Assembly: GCF_025628985.1 (NCBI RefSeq)
Contig: NZ_JAOTEM010000001.1
Span: 806,001-870,000 of the forward strand
Source: Chryseobacterium edaphi
Lineage (GTDB): Bacteria; Bacteroidota; Bacteroidia; Flavobacteriales; Weeksellaceae
Length of the DNA stretch: 64,000 nt
Direction of reading: 5' to 3'
Each line of letters opens with the position of its first letter. Positions within the stretch are counted from its first letter, which is position 1. A program made the position numbers and the translations under genes. Under the pieces are notes generated by a model that was given only the letters and a program-made list of their open reading frames with translations, was not told where the DNA came from and ran no database searches. This document shows positions 9,379-18,050 of this stretch, piece after piece.

Positions 9379-9394
9379 TTTACCAAATGGTAAA
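9379..9394. promoter_or_regulatory. Predicted Crp/Fnr-type operator in front of the SDR gene
   Basis: The 16-base sequence TTTACCAAATGGTAAA has 7-base inverted arms (TTTACCA/TGGTAAA). It lies 55-70 bases before the SDR start and close to where the -33 box should be for the GAAATTTG sequence at 9350-9357. The same arms occur upstream of the adjacent regulator gene. Confidence 0.7.
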
Positions 9395-9402
9395 AAGCGA
9401 TT

Positions 9403-9972
9403 TTACCTGATGTTTTTTCTTATTCTGCTCAATGATTGCTGGGTAATTCCCAAATAAGAAGCAACATAAGAAAGCGGTATTCGATTAACGAGATTGGGAA
9501 ACATTTCTATAAATGATAAATAACGGGTAGTTGCATCCTCTGAAACAAGCGGGCTTCTTCTTTCGATGGTTTTTAAAAGACAGTTTTTCAATATCTTACC
9601 TGTTATAGCATCCCATCCAACTATGGTATTTCCTATTTCATCCCAGTTTTTTTTTGAAAATATAAGCAATTGGCAATCGGTAACTGCTTCTATATAATCG
9701 GAAGCTACTATTTGCGCCTCAAATTTTTGTTGATCTGAAACAAAATTATTCTCATCAACGAAATGATGAGTGATCTCCTGACCTTTGTTGTTGTAATAGC
9801 AAAAGCGAACGACACCTTTTAGAATAAATCCGACCTGTTTTGGGATTTTCCCGGCTTCGGAAAAATATTCATCCTTACGGAGATCAAGTCTAGTCGCTTT
9901 ACTTGTAATAAGGTCAATTTGCTGTTTGTTTAAATCTCCAAACTGCAAAATATAGTCAATAAACTCTTTCAT
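9403..9972 (-). CDS. Crp/Fnr family transcriptional regulator
   Basis: The 189-residue protein has an N-terminal cyclic-nucleotide-binding-like beta barrel (about 25-110, including ARKDEYFSEAG-like spacing and GFILKGVVRFCYY) and a C-terminal helix-turn-helix in which RIPLSYVASYLGITQQSLSR is the recognition unit. No cysteine cluster of the Fnr type is present, so it is not an oxygen-sensing Fe-S form. Flavobacterial members of this group often control one neighbouring oxidoreductase. The palindrome TTTACCA-N2-TGGTAAA lies both upstream of this gene and between it and the SDR gene, suggesting autoregulation and control of the SDR. The effector is unknown. Confidence 0.9.
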   Translation of the reverse strand: MKEFIDYILQFGDLNKQQIDLITSKATRLDLRKDEYFSEAGKIPKQVGFILKGVVRFCYYNNKGQEITHHFVDENNFVSDQQKFEAQIVASDYIEAVTDCQLLIFSKKNWDEIGNTIVGWDAITGKILKNCLLKTIERRSPLVSEDATTRYLSFIEMFPNLVNRIPLSYVASYLGITQQSLSRIRKNIR

Positions 9973-10005
9973 AATTTAAATATACCTTATATTTTGAACA
10001 GGATA

Positions 10006-10021
10006 TTTACCATATGGTAAA
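10006..10021. promoter_or_regulatory. Predicted operator in front of the Crp/Fnr gene
   Basis: TTTACCATATGGTAAA is a perfect 16-base palindrome centred 41 bases before the regulator start codon. It shares both 7-base arms with the site at 9379-9394, differing only in the two central bases. Confidence 0.75.
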
Positions 10022-10407
10022 AAATAATCATTTGAAATAGCGATAGTTTTTTTTAAAAATCAATTTTTATTTTATCTATCTAATAATCTTATCATTTATC
10101 AAAATAAAATCGGTTACTAATTGATTTTCAGTACACATGATTTATCTCTTTATAAATAGTTGGAGAGGATATTTATCAATTTCACCTGATTTGTTACTTT
10201 GTTTTACATAAATATTTCAATGTAGTTACATATTTTCATGGCGGAAACAAAATCAGTCATTGGGTTGGCTTGATTTTAGATTAATTCTTAATGCGTAAAA
10301 CCGTGTGGTGATCGGTATTTAGCAAATAATTACTTTAAAGATTACAAGTAATTAAAAAAAATAAAATATGATTTCCTCATTCATTATAATCTACAAGAAA
10401 AATTAAA
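10022..10407. other. Intergenic region without a gene
   Basis: About 385 AT-rich bases separate the divergent Crp/Fnr and CinA-like genes. No convincing coding frame, RNA gene or repeat is visible. Promoters for the CinA-like gene must lie here, but no clear TTTG...TAnnTTTG pair could be assigned. Confidence 0.5.
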
Positions 10408-11010
10408 ATGATTTTAAAACCAACAAAAATCGACCTTACAAAAGAACAGCTTTCTGCGAAGTCTTTTATTAACTTTATTGTAGAACTGCAAAATTTGCTG
10501 GAATATATTGGAACAGAACTATCATCCATTAACGAAACAATTTCTATTGCAGAGAGCGTGACCGCCGGATTTCTACAATTTTCTTTTTCACAGATGAATG
10601 ATGCTTCACAATTTTTTAAAGGTGGAATAACAGCATATAATGTCGCAGAGAAAATCAATCTTTTAAAAGTAGAAGAAGGAGAAGCATCCCAATCTGATGG
10701 GGTTTCTCCAGAAATTGCTGAATCAATGGCACTGAACGTGGCAAATATATTTAAAAGTGACTGGTCAATAGCTGTCACAGGGTATGCAAATCCTATAAAA
10801 AAATCACGAAACAAGCTTTTTGCTTATTTTTCGATTACGCACAAAGGGAAAATTATTCTTACTGAAAAACTCGATCTTCATTCGCGAACAATGTCTCTAA
10901 AAGCTCAACTCTATTACAGCGAATTTGTTTTGGGATGTTTTAAACTCGAATTGGATAAATATAAATTGTTCATTACAGAAACTTTAGATCAGTCAAGGAT
11001 TTCGAGCTAA
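10408..11010 (+). CDS. CinA C-terminal-like (nicotinamide-nucleotide amidase) protein
   Basis: The 200-residue protein contains the CinA C-terminal domain pattern: ISIAESVTAGFLQFSFSQ, FFKGGITAYNVAEKINLL, and SDWSIAVTGYANP near residue 120-130. The known activity of the family is deamidation of nicotinamide mononucleotide in the pyridine nucleotide salvage cycle. The N-terminal MoCF-like domain of full CinA is absent, as in PncC-type proteins. It is slightly longer than the usual 160 residues and carries a divergent C-terminal stretch, so activity is not certain. It is a single gene followed by a terminator. Confidence 0.8.
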   Translation: MILKPTKIDLTKEQLSAKSFINFIVELQNLLEYIGTELSSINETISIAESVTAGFLQFSFSQMNDASQFFKGGITAYNVAEKINLLKVEEGEASQSDGVSPEIAESMALNVANIFKSDWSIAVTGYANPIKKSRNKLFAYFSITHKGKIILTEKLDLHSRTMSLKAQLYYSEFVLGCFKLELDKYKLFITETLDQSRISS

Positions 11011-11031
11011 AATAATTTATCGTTCATCAAT

Positions 11032-11067
11032 AAAAAACTCTAAGATCAAAAGATTTTAGAGTTTTTT
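11032..11067. terminator. Bidirectional terminator
   Basis: AAAAAACTCTAA and TTTTAGAGTTTTTT form a stem with an A-run on the left and a T-run on the right, located between the convergent CinA-like and response-regulator genes. Confidence 0.85.
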
Positions 11068-11085
11068 ATTGGTTTATTAAGTGAA

Positions 11086-11442
11086 TTAGTTTGTCAATTT
11101 TTCGATTTTTAAAAGCACATCATCAATGTCAAATGGTTTTGCAATAAATTCATCTGCTTCACATGCTTCCGTTACATTTTCAGCTTTTGCATGTGCACTG
11201 ATAATCATTACAGGAATTTGAGATGTTTCAGGTTCTTCTTTAAGTTGATTGCACAAATCAGTTCCCAGTCCGTCGGGAAGCATTACATCCAAAATAAAAA
11301 TATCAGGAGTTACAGATTTGTCGCGTTTGTTGAATGCTTCTACAGTAGCAAAAGAACGCACATCATAATTTTCGAATGACAGGAGCAATTGTAATGCATC
11401 TCTGATGCCTGTCTCATCTTCTACGATATAAATAGTTTTCAT
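11086..11442 (-). CDS. Single-domain response regulator
   Basis: The start at 11442 (MKTIYIVEDE) is chosen over one nine residues upstream, because the receiver fold begins exactly there. The 118-residue protein is a stand-alone receiver: acidic pair E8-D9, phospho-acceptor D52 in FILDVMLPDG, a Ser in MIISAHAK and the invariant Lys in FIAKPFD. There is no output domain, so it probably acts through protein contacts or in a phosphorelay with one of the histidine kinases elsewhere. It resembles the receiver at 15801-16163 in its C-terminal half. Confidence 0.92.
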   Translation of the reverse strand: MKTIYIVEDETGIRDALQLLLSFENYDVRSFATVEAFNKRDKSVTPDIFILDVMLPDGLGTDLCNQLKEEPETSQIPVMIISAHAKAENVTEACEADEFIAKPFDIDDVLLKIEKLTN

Positions 11443-11850
11443 ACCCTTGGTTGGCAAAAACAAAGCCAATTTCTCGGCAAGGAGGAAAATATTTTAAATT
11501 ATTTCTTTAAAAAAATTGTATTAAAATCTGAATTCAAAATGTTAAAATAAAATGAGAGATGTTGAGAAGTTGCCGTAGATCAATAAATTCATCTTTGAGA
11601 AAATTAAAATTTCATTGACTGTCAAATATTTAAATAGAGTAAAGCGATATTGATGAGCATTCTGTTGAAAGTATCTAATCTTAAATGTATTTTTTTACTT
11701 ACATGTTCAAGAAAGTACTATGATGATTATTGAATCACTATTATTATAAGATATAATGTTGTTGAATATTAAATACATATCATATTATTAAGAATGATTT
11801 TAATGTCAAAAAAAATAACTAAATTTGAGAATAACAAATAAATAAATTAT
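11443..11850. other. Intergenic region with a possible promoter for the giant secreted protein
   Basis: About 408 AT-rich bases between divergent genes. A -7-like TAAATTTG lies at 11820-11827, 23 bases before the start codon at 11851; the matching -33 region is only T-rich. Nothing else was identified. Confidence 0.5.
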
Positions 11851-14800
11851 ATGATTAAAACCTTTACTAATTTTTTACTTCTTGCGTGTTTCATTAATTT
11901 TGGTTTCATACCGCTATTCCAGTCTCAGGCTGCGGCTACGTTACCATACACTCAAGATTTTAACACGAGCAACGACTTTACTTTGCTGAACGGAACTCAG
12001 GTCAATAAATGGGCTTATGGTTCAGCAGCAGGTAATGGAGGAAATTCTATTTATGTTTCCAATGACAACGGTACTACAAATAATTATACGATTACGTCAC
12101 TGAGCGTAGTTCAGGCGTATAGAGACATTGCAGTTCCGGCCGGTACGACAGCGTCTTCACCAGCAACTTTATCTTTTGACTGGAGAGCAATGGGAGAAGG
12201 ATGCTGTGATTATCTGAGAATATGGTTGGTTCCTACAACTTTCACACCTACACCGGGAACACAAATTGCTGCAGGTGCGGGGAGAATTCAGTTAGGAGGT
12301 AACCTGAATGCACAGACTGCATGGCAGACTTATTTGAATACAACCGTAAATTTGGCATCGTTTGCAGGAACAAATATGCGTCTTGTTTTTGAATGGAGAA
12401 ACGATGGAAGCTTAGGTACAGCACCTGCTGGTGGAATTGATAATATAAATATGTTGATTCCTACTTGTCCTGCACCTACTGCATTGGCTGTTAATACAAT
12501 AACAACAACTAATGCAACTATTTCATGGACGGGTATCACTCCTGCTCCTGCCAATGGTTACCAATATTATGTGTCTACAAGTTCAACACCGCCGAATAAT
12601 ACAACTATTCCTACAGGTACAACTACTGCAACTTCAGTTGTTTTAAATACATTAGTACCAAGTACAACTTATTATTTTTGGGTTCGCGCAATTTGCAGTT
12701 CGACAGATTCCAGCATATGGACTTCAGGCGGAGGTTTTTCAACAACTCAGATTCCGGCAATACTTCCGTACAGTCAAAACTTTACAACTATTAATGATTT
12801 CGGTTTTGTAAACGGAACGCAGACAAACAAATGGTTTTATGGTAGTGCTGCAGGAAATTTGCCAAATTCCATTTATATTTCTAATGATAATGGGTTAACA
12901 AATAATTATACCATCACCTCATTAAGTGTAGTTCAGGCATATAGAGATATCGCAGTACCAGCAGGAACAACTGCGGCATCACCTGCGCTTTTATCATTTG
13001 ACTGGCTTGCGATGGGAGAGACGTGTTGTGATTATTTAAGAATCTGGCTTGTACCTTCTTCATTTACACCTGTTGCAGGGACACAAATTACGGCAGGTAC
13101 AGGAAGAATTCAGATTGGAGGAAATTTAAATGCTCAGGCGGCATGGCAAACCTATCTTAATACAAACGTCAACTTAACAACTTTTGCAGGAACTACTGTG
13201 CGTCTTGTTTTCGAGTGGCGAAATGACGGAAGTTTAGGAACACCACCTGCAGGTGCAATAGACAACATAAACTTTCAAATTCCTACTTGTAAACTACCAA
13301 CCGCTCCGGTTGTAGGAACAGTAACTTCAACAACAGCTGCAATAAGCTGGACAGGAACTGTACCAGCACCCGCTATTGGATATCAGTATTTCTTATCAAC
13401 AAATCCTACACCTCCAGTTGCGACAACGATCCCAACCGGAACAACAACGGCAACGTCAGTTCCTTTAGCAGGATTACTTCCTAATACAACTTATTATTGG
13501 TGGGTGAGAGCACGATGCAGCACAACAGATGCAAGTATCTGGATTGGCGGACCAAGTTTTACGACGACTCAGATTCCGGCAACTATTCCTTATGTGCAGC
13601 CATTTGCAACAAATGATTTTGGTTTTGTAAATGGAACTCAGGTGAATAAATGGGTTTATGGAAATGCAGCAGGAAATACTCCAAATTCTATTTATGTATC
13701 GAATGATAATGGTGTAACCAACGCTTATACAATTACTTCACTCAGTACAGTACATGCATTTAGAGATGTTGCGGTACCTACCGGAACTACTATTGCAACA
13801 GTAGCTTTTGATTGGAAAGCACAGGGTGAGACAACACTTGATTATCTGCGTGTTTGGTTAGTTCCTAGTAATTTCATGCCTACTGCGGGAACTCAGATTA
13901 CAGCAGGTGCGGGAAGAATTCAGTTAGGTGCAAACTTAAATCAACAGGCATTATGGCAATCATATAGCAATACAAATGTCAATGTAAGCACTTTTGCAGG
14001 TGGAATCATGAGACTTGTATTCGAGTGGAGAAATAGTGCTACAGGAGGAACTCAGGAACCAGCTGCTGTTGACAATGTGGTTATCAGAATTTGCAGTACA
14101 ATTACTCCTGTAGTGACGGTAGCTCCAGCTTCTATCACTCATAATTCAGCTACAATTACTTGGCCTCAACATAATGGTGGTGCTAATTATAAAATCAGAT
14201 ACAGACCAGTTGGTACTACAACATGGTTACCGGTAGCTGGACCTATTGACGTAGCAGCTGTACCAGGACCTACACAAACTTATACTTTGGCAGGAGTTTT
14301 AACACCTGTAACATTGTATGAAGTAGAAGTTGCTGCAGTTTGTAATGCTAATATCGGTGCATATTCTCATAATGAGTTTACAACTAAATGTGATCCGACA
14401 CCACCAAACGTAGTCATAACTAATGTAACTTCGACATCAGCAGTAGTAACATGGAATCCTTTGGTTGCAAGTGCAACGTACGAAATCCAATGGAGAGAAG
14501 TAGGTACTTTACCTTGGTTAACACCAACTGGTGGAACACCTCAACCTCCATTAAATTCTTACACAATTACAGGATTGAGCTCATTTAAAACTTATGAAGT
14601 TCAGGTGAGAAGTAAGTGTATAGCAAGTACTACTGCAAATCCATGGTCAAATCCTCAAGTGTTTACAACAGTAAGAATCTGTGAAATTGCACCTCCGGGA
14701 TTGACAATCACTACATTGACACCTACAAGTGCAGAAGTAGTTTGGGATGCCTTTACTGGTGCAGGAGCTTCAGGAAGCTATGTTTTAAGATACAGAAAAG

Positions 14801-15669
14801 TAGGTATTCCTAGCTGGACGACTGTGACAGTTAATACAAATACTTACACAATCACAGGATTGTTAGAATTGACGAAATACGAAATGCAGGTAGCAAATGT
14901 TTGTTCGGGAACTCCGGGTAACTTTACACCTCTGTATTATTTTACAACTCCTACCGTTATATATTGCCCAATGACGTCAGCAAATTCTGCAACAGAATAT
15001 ATTTCGAAAGTAACTGCGAAGCCTACCGGTAAGCCTGAAATGATCAATATTACTTTAGCTACCAATTACTCTGACTTTACGGGTACGCCTGCGAAGTTTA
15101 TCGAAATGGTTCAGGGATCAAATGGTAACCAGATTACGATTGACAAAACACTGAGCAATGGTGATAAAGCAGGAGTTGCAGTTTGGATCGACTTCAACAG
15201 AAATGGTTATTTCGATATCAACGAAAGAATCATGGCTGACGGACCAAATACAAATCCTACAGCAAGCGCAACATTCAGTGTTCCTGCCGATGCATTTGTA
15301 AGCATGACAGATTACAAATATGTTGTGATGAGAGTAGCAATGCAGAAAGACGGAATTCCTGTAAATTGTACAAGCTTCCCGAATGGCGAAGTGGAAGATT
15401 ATACAGTAAGAATTTCTAAACAGCCGGTTGCAAACGCAATAAACCAGACGGATATCGTAATTTATCCTAATCCTGTAAGCACAGTTTTAAATGTAAAAAA
15501 TATCAGCAAAAAAGCGAATTATAAAATTTACACTGCAGCAGGACAATTGGTATCAAGCGGATTTATTGTCAATAATAAAATAGACGTTAGCAGATTGAGC
15601 AGCGGATTATACGTTATCGATATAGAAGATGCAATGGGAACTGTTCAGAAGAAATTTATTAAAGAATAG
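11851..15669 (+). CDS. Large secreted modular protein with MAM/jelly-roll-like repeats, fibronectin type III, GEVED and type IX sorting domains
   Basis: The 1272-residue protein has a signal peptide (about 1-27). Three similar beta-rich modules begin at residues 29, 303 and 577, each opening with PY.Q.F and containing WRAMGEGCCDYLRIWLVP-like and MRLVFEWRNDGS-like segments. Linkers and later modules are fibronectin type III-like (ATISWTG..P, SATYEIQWREVG, LRYRKVG). A GEVED domain follows at about 1080-1190 (AVWIDFNRNGYFD, GEVEDYTV), and the protein ends with a Por sorting domain from about 1203 (IVIYPNPVSTVLNVKN). It is likely an outer-membrane-anchored or secreted adhesin or matrix protein; no catalytic motif is seen. 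Two receiver genes flank it. Confidence 0.9.
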   Translation: MIKTFTNFLLLACFINFGFIPLFQSQAAATLPYTQDFNTSNDFTLLNGTQVNKWAYGSAAGNGGNSIYVSNDNGTTNNYTITSLSVVQAYRDIAVPAGTTASSPATLSFDWRAMGEGCCDYLRIWLVPTTFTPTPGTQIAAGAGRIQLGGNLNAQTAWQTYLNTTVNLASFAGTNMRLVFEWRNDGSLGTAPAGGIDNINMLIPTCPAPTALAVNTITTTNATISWTGITPAPANGYQYYVSTSSTPPNNTTIPTGTTTATSVVLNTLVPSTTYYFWVRAICSSTDSSIWTSGGGFSTTQIPAILPYSQNFTTINDFGFVNGTQTNKWFYGSAAGNLPNSIYISNDNGLTNNYTITSLSVVQAYRDIAVPAGTTAASPALLSFDWLAMGETCCDYLRIWLVPSSFTPVAGTQITAGTGRIQIGGNLNAQAAWQTYLNTNVNLTTFAGTTVRLVFEWRNDGSLGTPPAGAIDNINFQIPTCKLPTAPVVGTVTSTTAAISWTGTVPAPAIGYQYFLSTNPTPPVATTIPTGTTTATSVPLAGLLPNTTYYWWVRARCSTTDASIWIGGPSFTTTQIPATIPYVQPFATNDFGFVNGTQVNKWVYGNAAGNTPNSIYVSNDNGVTNAYTITSLSTVHAFRDVAVPTGTTIATVAFDWKAQGETTLDYLRVWLVPSNFMPTAGTQITAGAGRIQLGANLNQQALWQSYSNTNVNVSTFAGGIMRLVFEWRNSATGGTQEPAAVDNVVIRICSTITPVVTVAPASITHNSATITWPQHNGGANYKIRYRPVGTTTWLPVAGPIDVAAVPGPTQTYTLAGVLTPVTLYEVEVAAVCNANIGAYSHNEFTTKCDPTPPNVVITNVTSTSAVVTWNPLVASATYEIQWREVGTLPWLTPTGGTPQPPLNSYTITGLSSFKTYEVQVRSKCIASTTANPWSNPQVFTTVRICEIAPPGLTITTLTPTSAEVVWDAFTGAGASGSYVLRYRKVGIPSWTTVTVNTNTYTITGLLELTKYEMQVANVCSGTPGNFTPLYYFTTPTVIYCPMTSANSATEYISKVTAKPTGKPEMINITLATNYSDFTGTPAKFIEMVQGSNGNQITIDKTLSNGDKAGVAVWIDFNRNGYFDINERIMADGPNTNPTASATFSVPADAFVSMTDYKYVVMRVAMQKDGIPVNCTSFPNGEVEDYTVRISKQPVANAINQTDIVIYPNPVSTVLNVKNISKKANYKIYTAAGQLVSSGFIVNNKIDVSRLSSGLYVIDIEDAMGTVQKKFIKE
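11935..14094 (+). repeat. Tandem 822-bp (274-codon) repeats inside the modular protein gene
   Basis: The module starts fall at 11935, 12757 and 13579, exactly 822 bases apart. Units 1 and 2 are near-copies at the protein level over both the beta-rich module and the fibronectin-like linker; unit 3 is similar in the beta-rich part, then diverges. Base-level identity is lower than protein identity, so the duplication is not very recent. Confidence 0.85.
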
Positions 15670-15692
15670 TACATATACTTATAAATTAAAAA

Positions 15693-15724
15693 AAATAAGC
15701 TCTCAGAAATGGGAGCTTATTTTA
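15693..15724 (+). terminator. Terminator of the modular protein gene
   Basis: AAAATAAGCTCTC and GGGAGCTTATTTT form a 13-bp stem with one G-T pair around a six-base loop. A-rich and T-rich flanks could let it also serve the minus-strand receiver gene. Confidence 0.85.
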
Positions 15725-15800
15725 TTAATATAGATTCTTACGAAAACTGAATTACATATTTAATTATGTATTTAGCTTAACAAATTTTATTTTTTAAAAT

Positions 15801-16163
15801 TTAAGAATCAACATTCTTTTTCACAACATCTATCATCTCATCAATTCCGAAAGGTTTAGAAATGAAATCATCAGCATCGCAATCTGCGGCCTCTGCAGCC
15901 AGATTACTTGATGTTGAGGTGAGAACTGCCGGTATTTCGTCAGTTTTAGGATCTGATTTTAATTCTTTGATGACCTCAGAACCTTTTACAGGACCTTTTA
16001 TATGATCATCTATAATCACTACATCAGGATCTATGTTTTCAATGTTTTTTATCGGTTCTGTTGTCAGAGATCCTGTCACGTCAAATCCCTCTTCTTCCAA
16101 TACCTGATCCATTATTTCTAAGATCTCTTTATTATCCTGTACAAGTACTACTTTTTTCTTCAT
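15801..16163 (-). CDS. Single-domain response regulator with atypical acidic pair
   Basis: This is a 120-residue receiver domain. The phospho-acceptor is D52 or D53 (VVIIDDHIKG) and the conserved Lys is in FISKPFG near residue 105. The usual acidic pair is Q9-D10 (LVQDNKE) instead of two acidic residues, and the residues after the phospho-acceptor (DHIKGPVKG) lack the common MP motif. Either feature could alter Mg2+ binding or dephosphorylation kinetics. No output domain is present. It forms its own minus-strand unit downstream of the giant secreted protein gene, facing it. Confidence 0.85.
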   Translation of the reverse strand: MKKKVVLVQDNKEILEIMDQVLEEEGFDVTGSLTTEPIKNIENIDPDVVIIDDHIKGPVKGSEVIKELKSDPKTDEIPAVLTSTSSNLAAEAADCDADDFISKPFGIDEMIDVVKKNVDS

Positions 16164-16620
16164 TAAAGATAATTAATAATTCTGCGAATATAATCAATAA
16201 TTGTATATCATTAAAGACTCTACAATAATTCAATAATATCTTTGATCTTTTACTATAATTATTGTTGTCTATCAATGAGTATTTCTAAAATAAGTGAAAC
16301 GGATTGTTTACCAGTATTTCAGTATTTTTCACAAAAAATTCCTTGTTTATTATTGCGTTTTTTAATCGCTAAAAAAGACTAAGTTTTAAAATAGATTTTT
16401 TTTTAAAACAAACAATGGCATTTCATTTAGCAAAGAAATAAAATTGTTTAAATATCAGTCATTTAAATATATCTTCATAATGCACAACGAGTATAATCTT
16501 AATATTATAACATAATATTAAGAATGGGAAAACGTAATATTTTCTTCATTCTTCGTACATTTGATGGTGCAAAATTGAGTATGATTTTTTGCATCAGAAA
16601 TATTCTTATAAAAAAGTAAA
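16164..16620. other. Intergenic region with possible promoter of the gnd operon
   Basis: About 457 AT-rich bases without a gene, between divergent units. A -7-like TACATTTG occurs at 16556-16563, 57 bases before the gnd start, but no good -33 TTTG is found at the expected distance. No structured element was recognised. Confidence 0.45.
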
Positions 16621-18039
16621 ATGAGTACATACAATTACGGAATGATCGGCATTGGTGTAATGGGAAGAAATCTTCTTTACAACATTGCTGAGAACGGATT
16701 CTCAATTGCAGGATTTGACCTGGACAAGCAAAAAATCAATGATTTAAAAGAAGGTGCAACCTCAGAAATGACAGTTCAGGGTACAGATTCTCTGGAAGAA
16801 TTTGTTTCCAGTCTTGAAACACCGAGAAAAATCATTCTTATGGTTCCTGCAGGAAAGCCTGTAGATGCTGTTTTAGAAAACATCAAACCACTTTTAAGCA
16901 AAGGCGATATCGTTATAGATGCCGGAAATTCTTATTTTAAAGATACCAACAGACGCGTATCGGATTTAGCAACTCAGGGTCTTCATTTTATGGGAATGGG
17001 AGTTTCCGGAGGTGAAAAGGGAGCGAGATTTGGTCCGAGTATTATGCCTGGAGGAGATCTTGAGGCTTTTCACTCAGTTCGTCCGATGTTGGAAGCTATA
17101 TCAGCAAAGGTGAATGGTGAATCTTGTACCGCATATATGGGAAAAGATGCAGCGGGACATTATGTGAAAATGGTTCACAACGGGATCGAATATGCAATCA
17201 TGCAATTAATCAGTGAAGCTTACGATCTTCTTAGAAAAGGAGCTAATTTAAACAACGATCAGCTTTATGAAGTCTTCAAAAAATGGAACGATGGTGAGAT
17301 GAATTCTTTTTTAATTGAAATCACAAGAGATATTTTCCAACAGAAAGATTCTATCACGGGCGGATTTTTATTAGATCAGATTTTAGATAAAGCAGGATCG
17401 AAAGGTACCGGAAAATGGACCTCAGAAGAAGCTTTGGAAACAGGCGTGGCAATCCCGACTATTGATGCTGCTGTTGCGTCCAGAACATTATCTTCATATA
17501 AAGAGGAAAGAATTCAGGCATCAAAATTATATACAAAAGTAGAGATTACAAAGCCGGAAGATATAGATTTATTTATTCAGGAAGTAGGTGATGCTCTATT
17601 TCTTTCAATATTGATCAGTTATACACAAGGTTTGTCTCTTCTGGTAAAAGCTTCAGAAGAATATGGTTTTCAGATTCCGTTAAAAGATGTTGTGAAAATC
17701 TGGCGTGGAGGCTGTATCATCCGCTCTTCTTTATTAGAAAAGTTTTATGAGGTGTACACAGAAGATCCGAATTTATCTAATATTTTACTCAATAATAAGA
17801 TTGCTGAAATTGTAAAATCTAAAGTTACATCATTAAGAAAAACAAACGCTTTTGCTGTGACCAACGGAATTGCAACACTCGGTTTACAGACTGTTTTAGC
17901 ATATTTTGATGCGTACACTACCGAAAGCTTACCTGTGAATCTGATTCAGGCTCAACGTGATTATTTTGGTGCTCATACGTATCAGCGAAAGGATCAGGAA
18001 GGCATCTTTCATACCCAATGGGAAAATACAAATAACTAA
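16621..18039 (+). CDS. gnd: 6-phosphogluconate dehydrogenase, decarboxylating
   Basis: The enzyme oxidises 6-phosphogluconate to ribulose 5-phosphate and CO2, normally with NADP+, in the oxidative pentose phosphate pathway. The 472-residue length is that of the long (dimeric) form. Visible signatures are the cofactor motif IGIGVMGRNLL at the N-terminus, GVSGGEKGARFGPSIMPGG at about 128-146, and KMVHNGIEY with catalytic Lys at about 183. The C-terminal helical domain and QRDYFGAHTYQR tail are intact. It is the first gene of gnd-zwf-pgl, with 11 bases to zwf. Confidence 0.97.
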   Translation: MSTYNYGMIGIGVMGRNLLYNIAENGFSIAGFDLDKQKINDLKEGATSEMTVQGTDSLEEFVSSLETPRKIILMVPAGKPVDAVLENIKPLLSKGDIVIDAGNSYFKDTNRRVSDLATQGLHFMGMGVSGGEKGARFGPSIMPGGDLEAFHSVRPMLEAISAKVNGESCTAYMGKDAAGHYVKMVHNGIEYAIMQLISEAYDLLRKGANLNNDQLYEVFKKWNDGEMNSFLIEITRDIFQQKDSITGGFLLDQILDKAGSKGTGKWTSEEALETGVAIPTIDAAVASRTLSSYKEERIQASKLYTKVEITKPEDIDLFIQEVGDALFLSILISYTQGLSLLVKASEEYGFQIPLKDVVKIWRGGCIIRSSLLEKFYEVYTEDPNLSNILLNNKIAEIVKSKVTSLRKTNAFAVTNGIATLGLQTVLAYFDAYTTESLPVNLIQAQRDYFGAHTYQRKDQEGIFHTQWENTNN

Positions 18040-18050
18040 AATTCAGATCA

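Noticed and set aside
10377..10814. 145-codon minus-strand frame opposite the CinA-like gene
   Set aside because: Overlaps nearly all of a gene with recognised motifs and shows no domain of its own.
15801..16163. Pseudogene response regulator
   Set aside because: The acidic-pair change is not accompanied by a frameshift, and the Asp and Lys of the active site remain.
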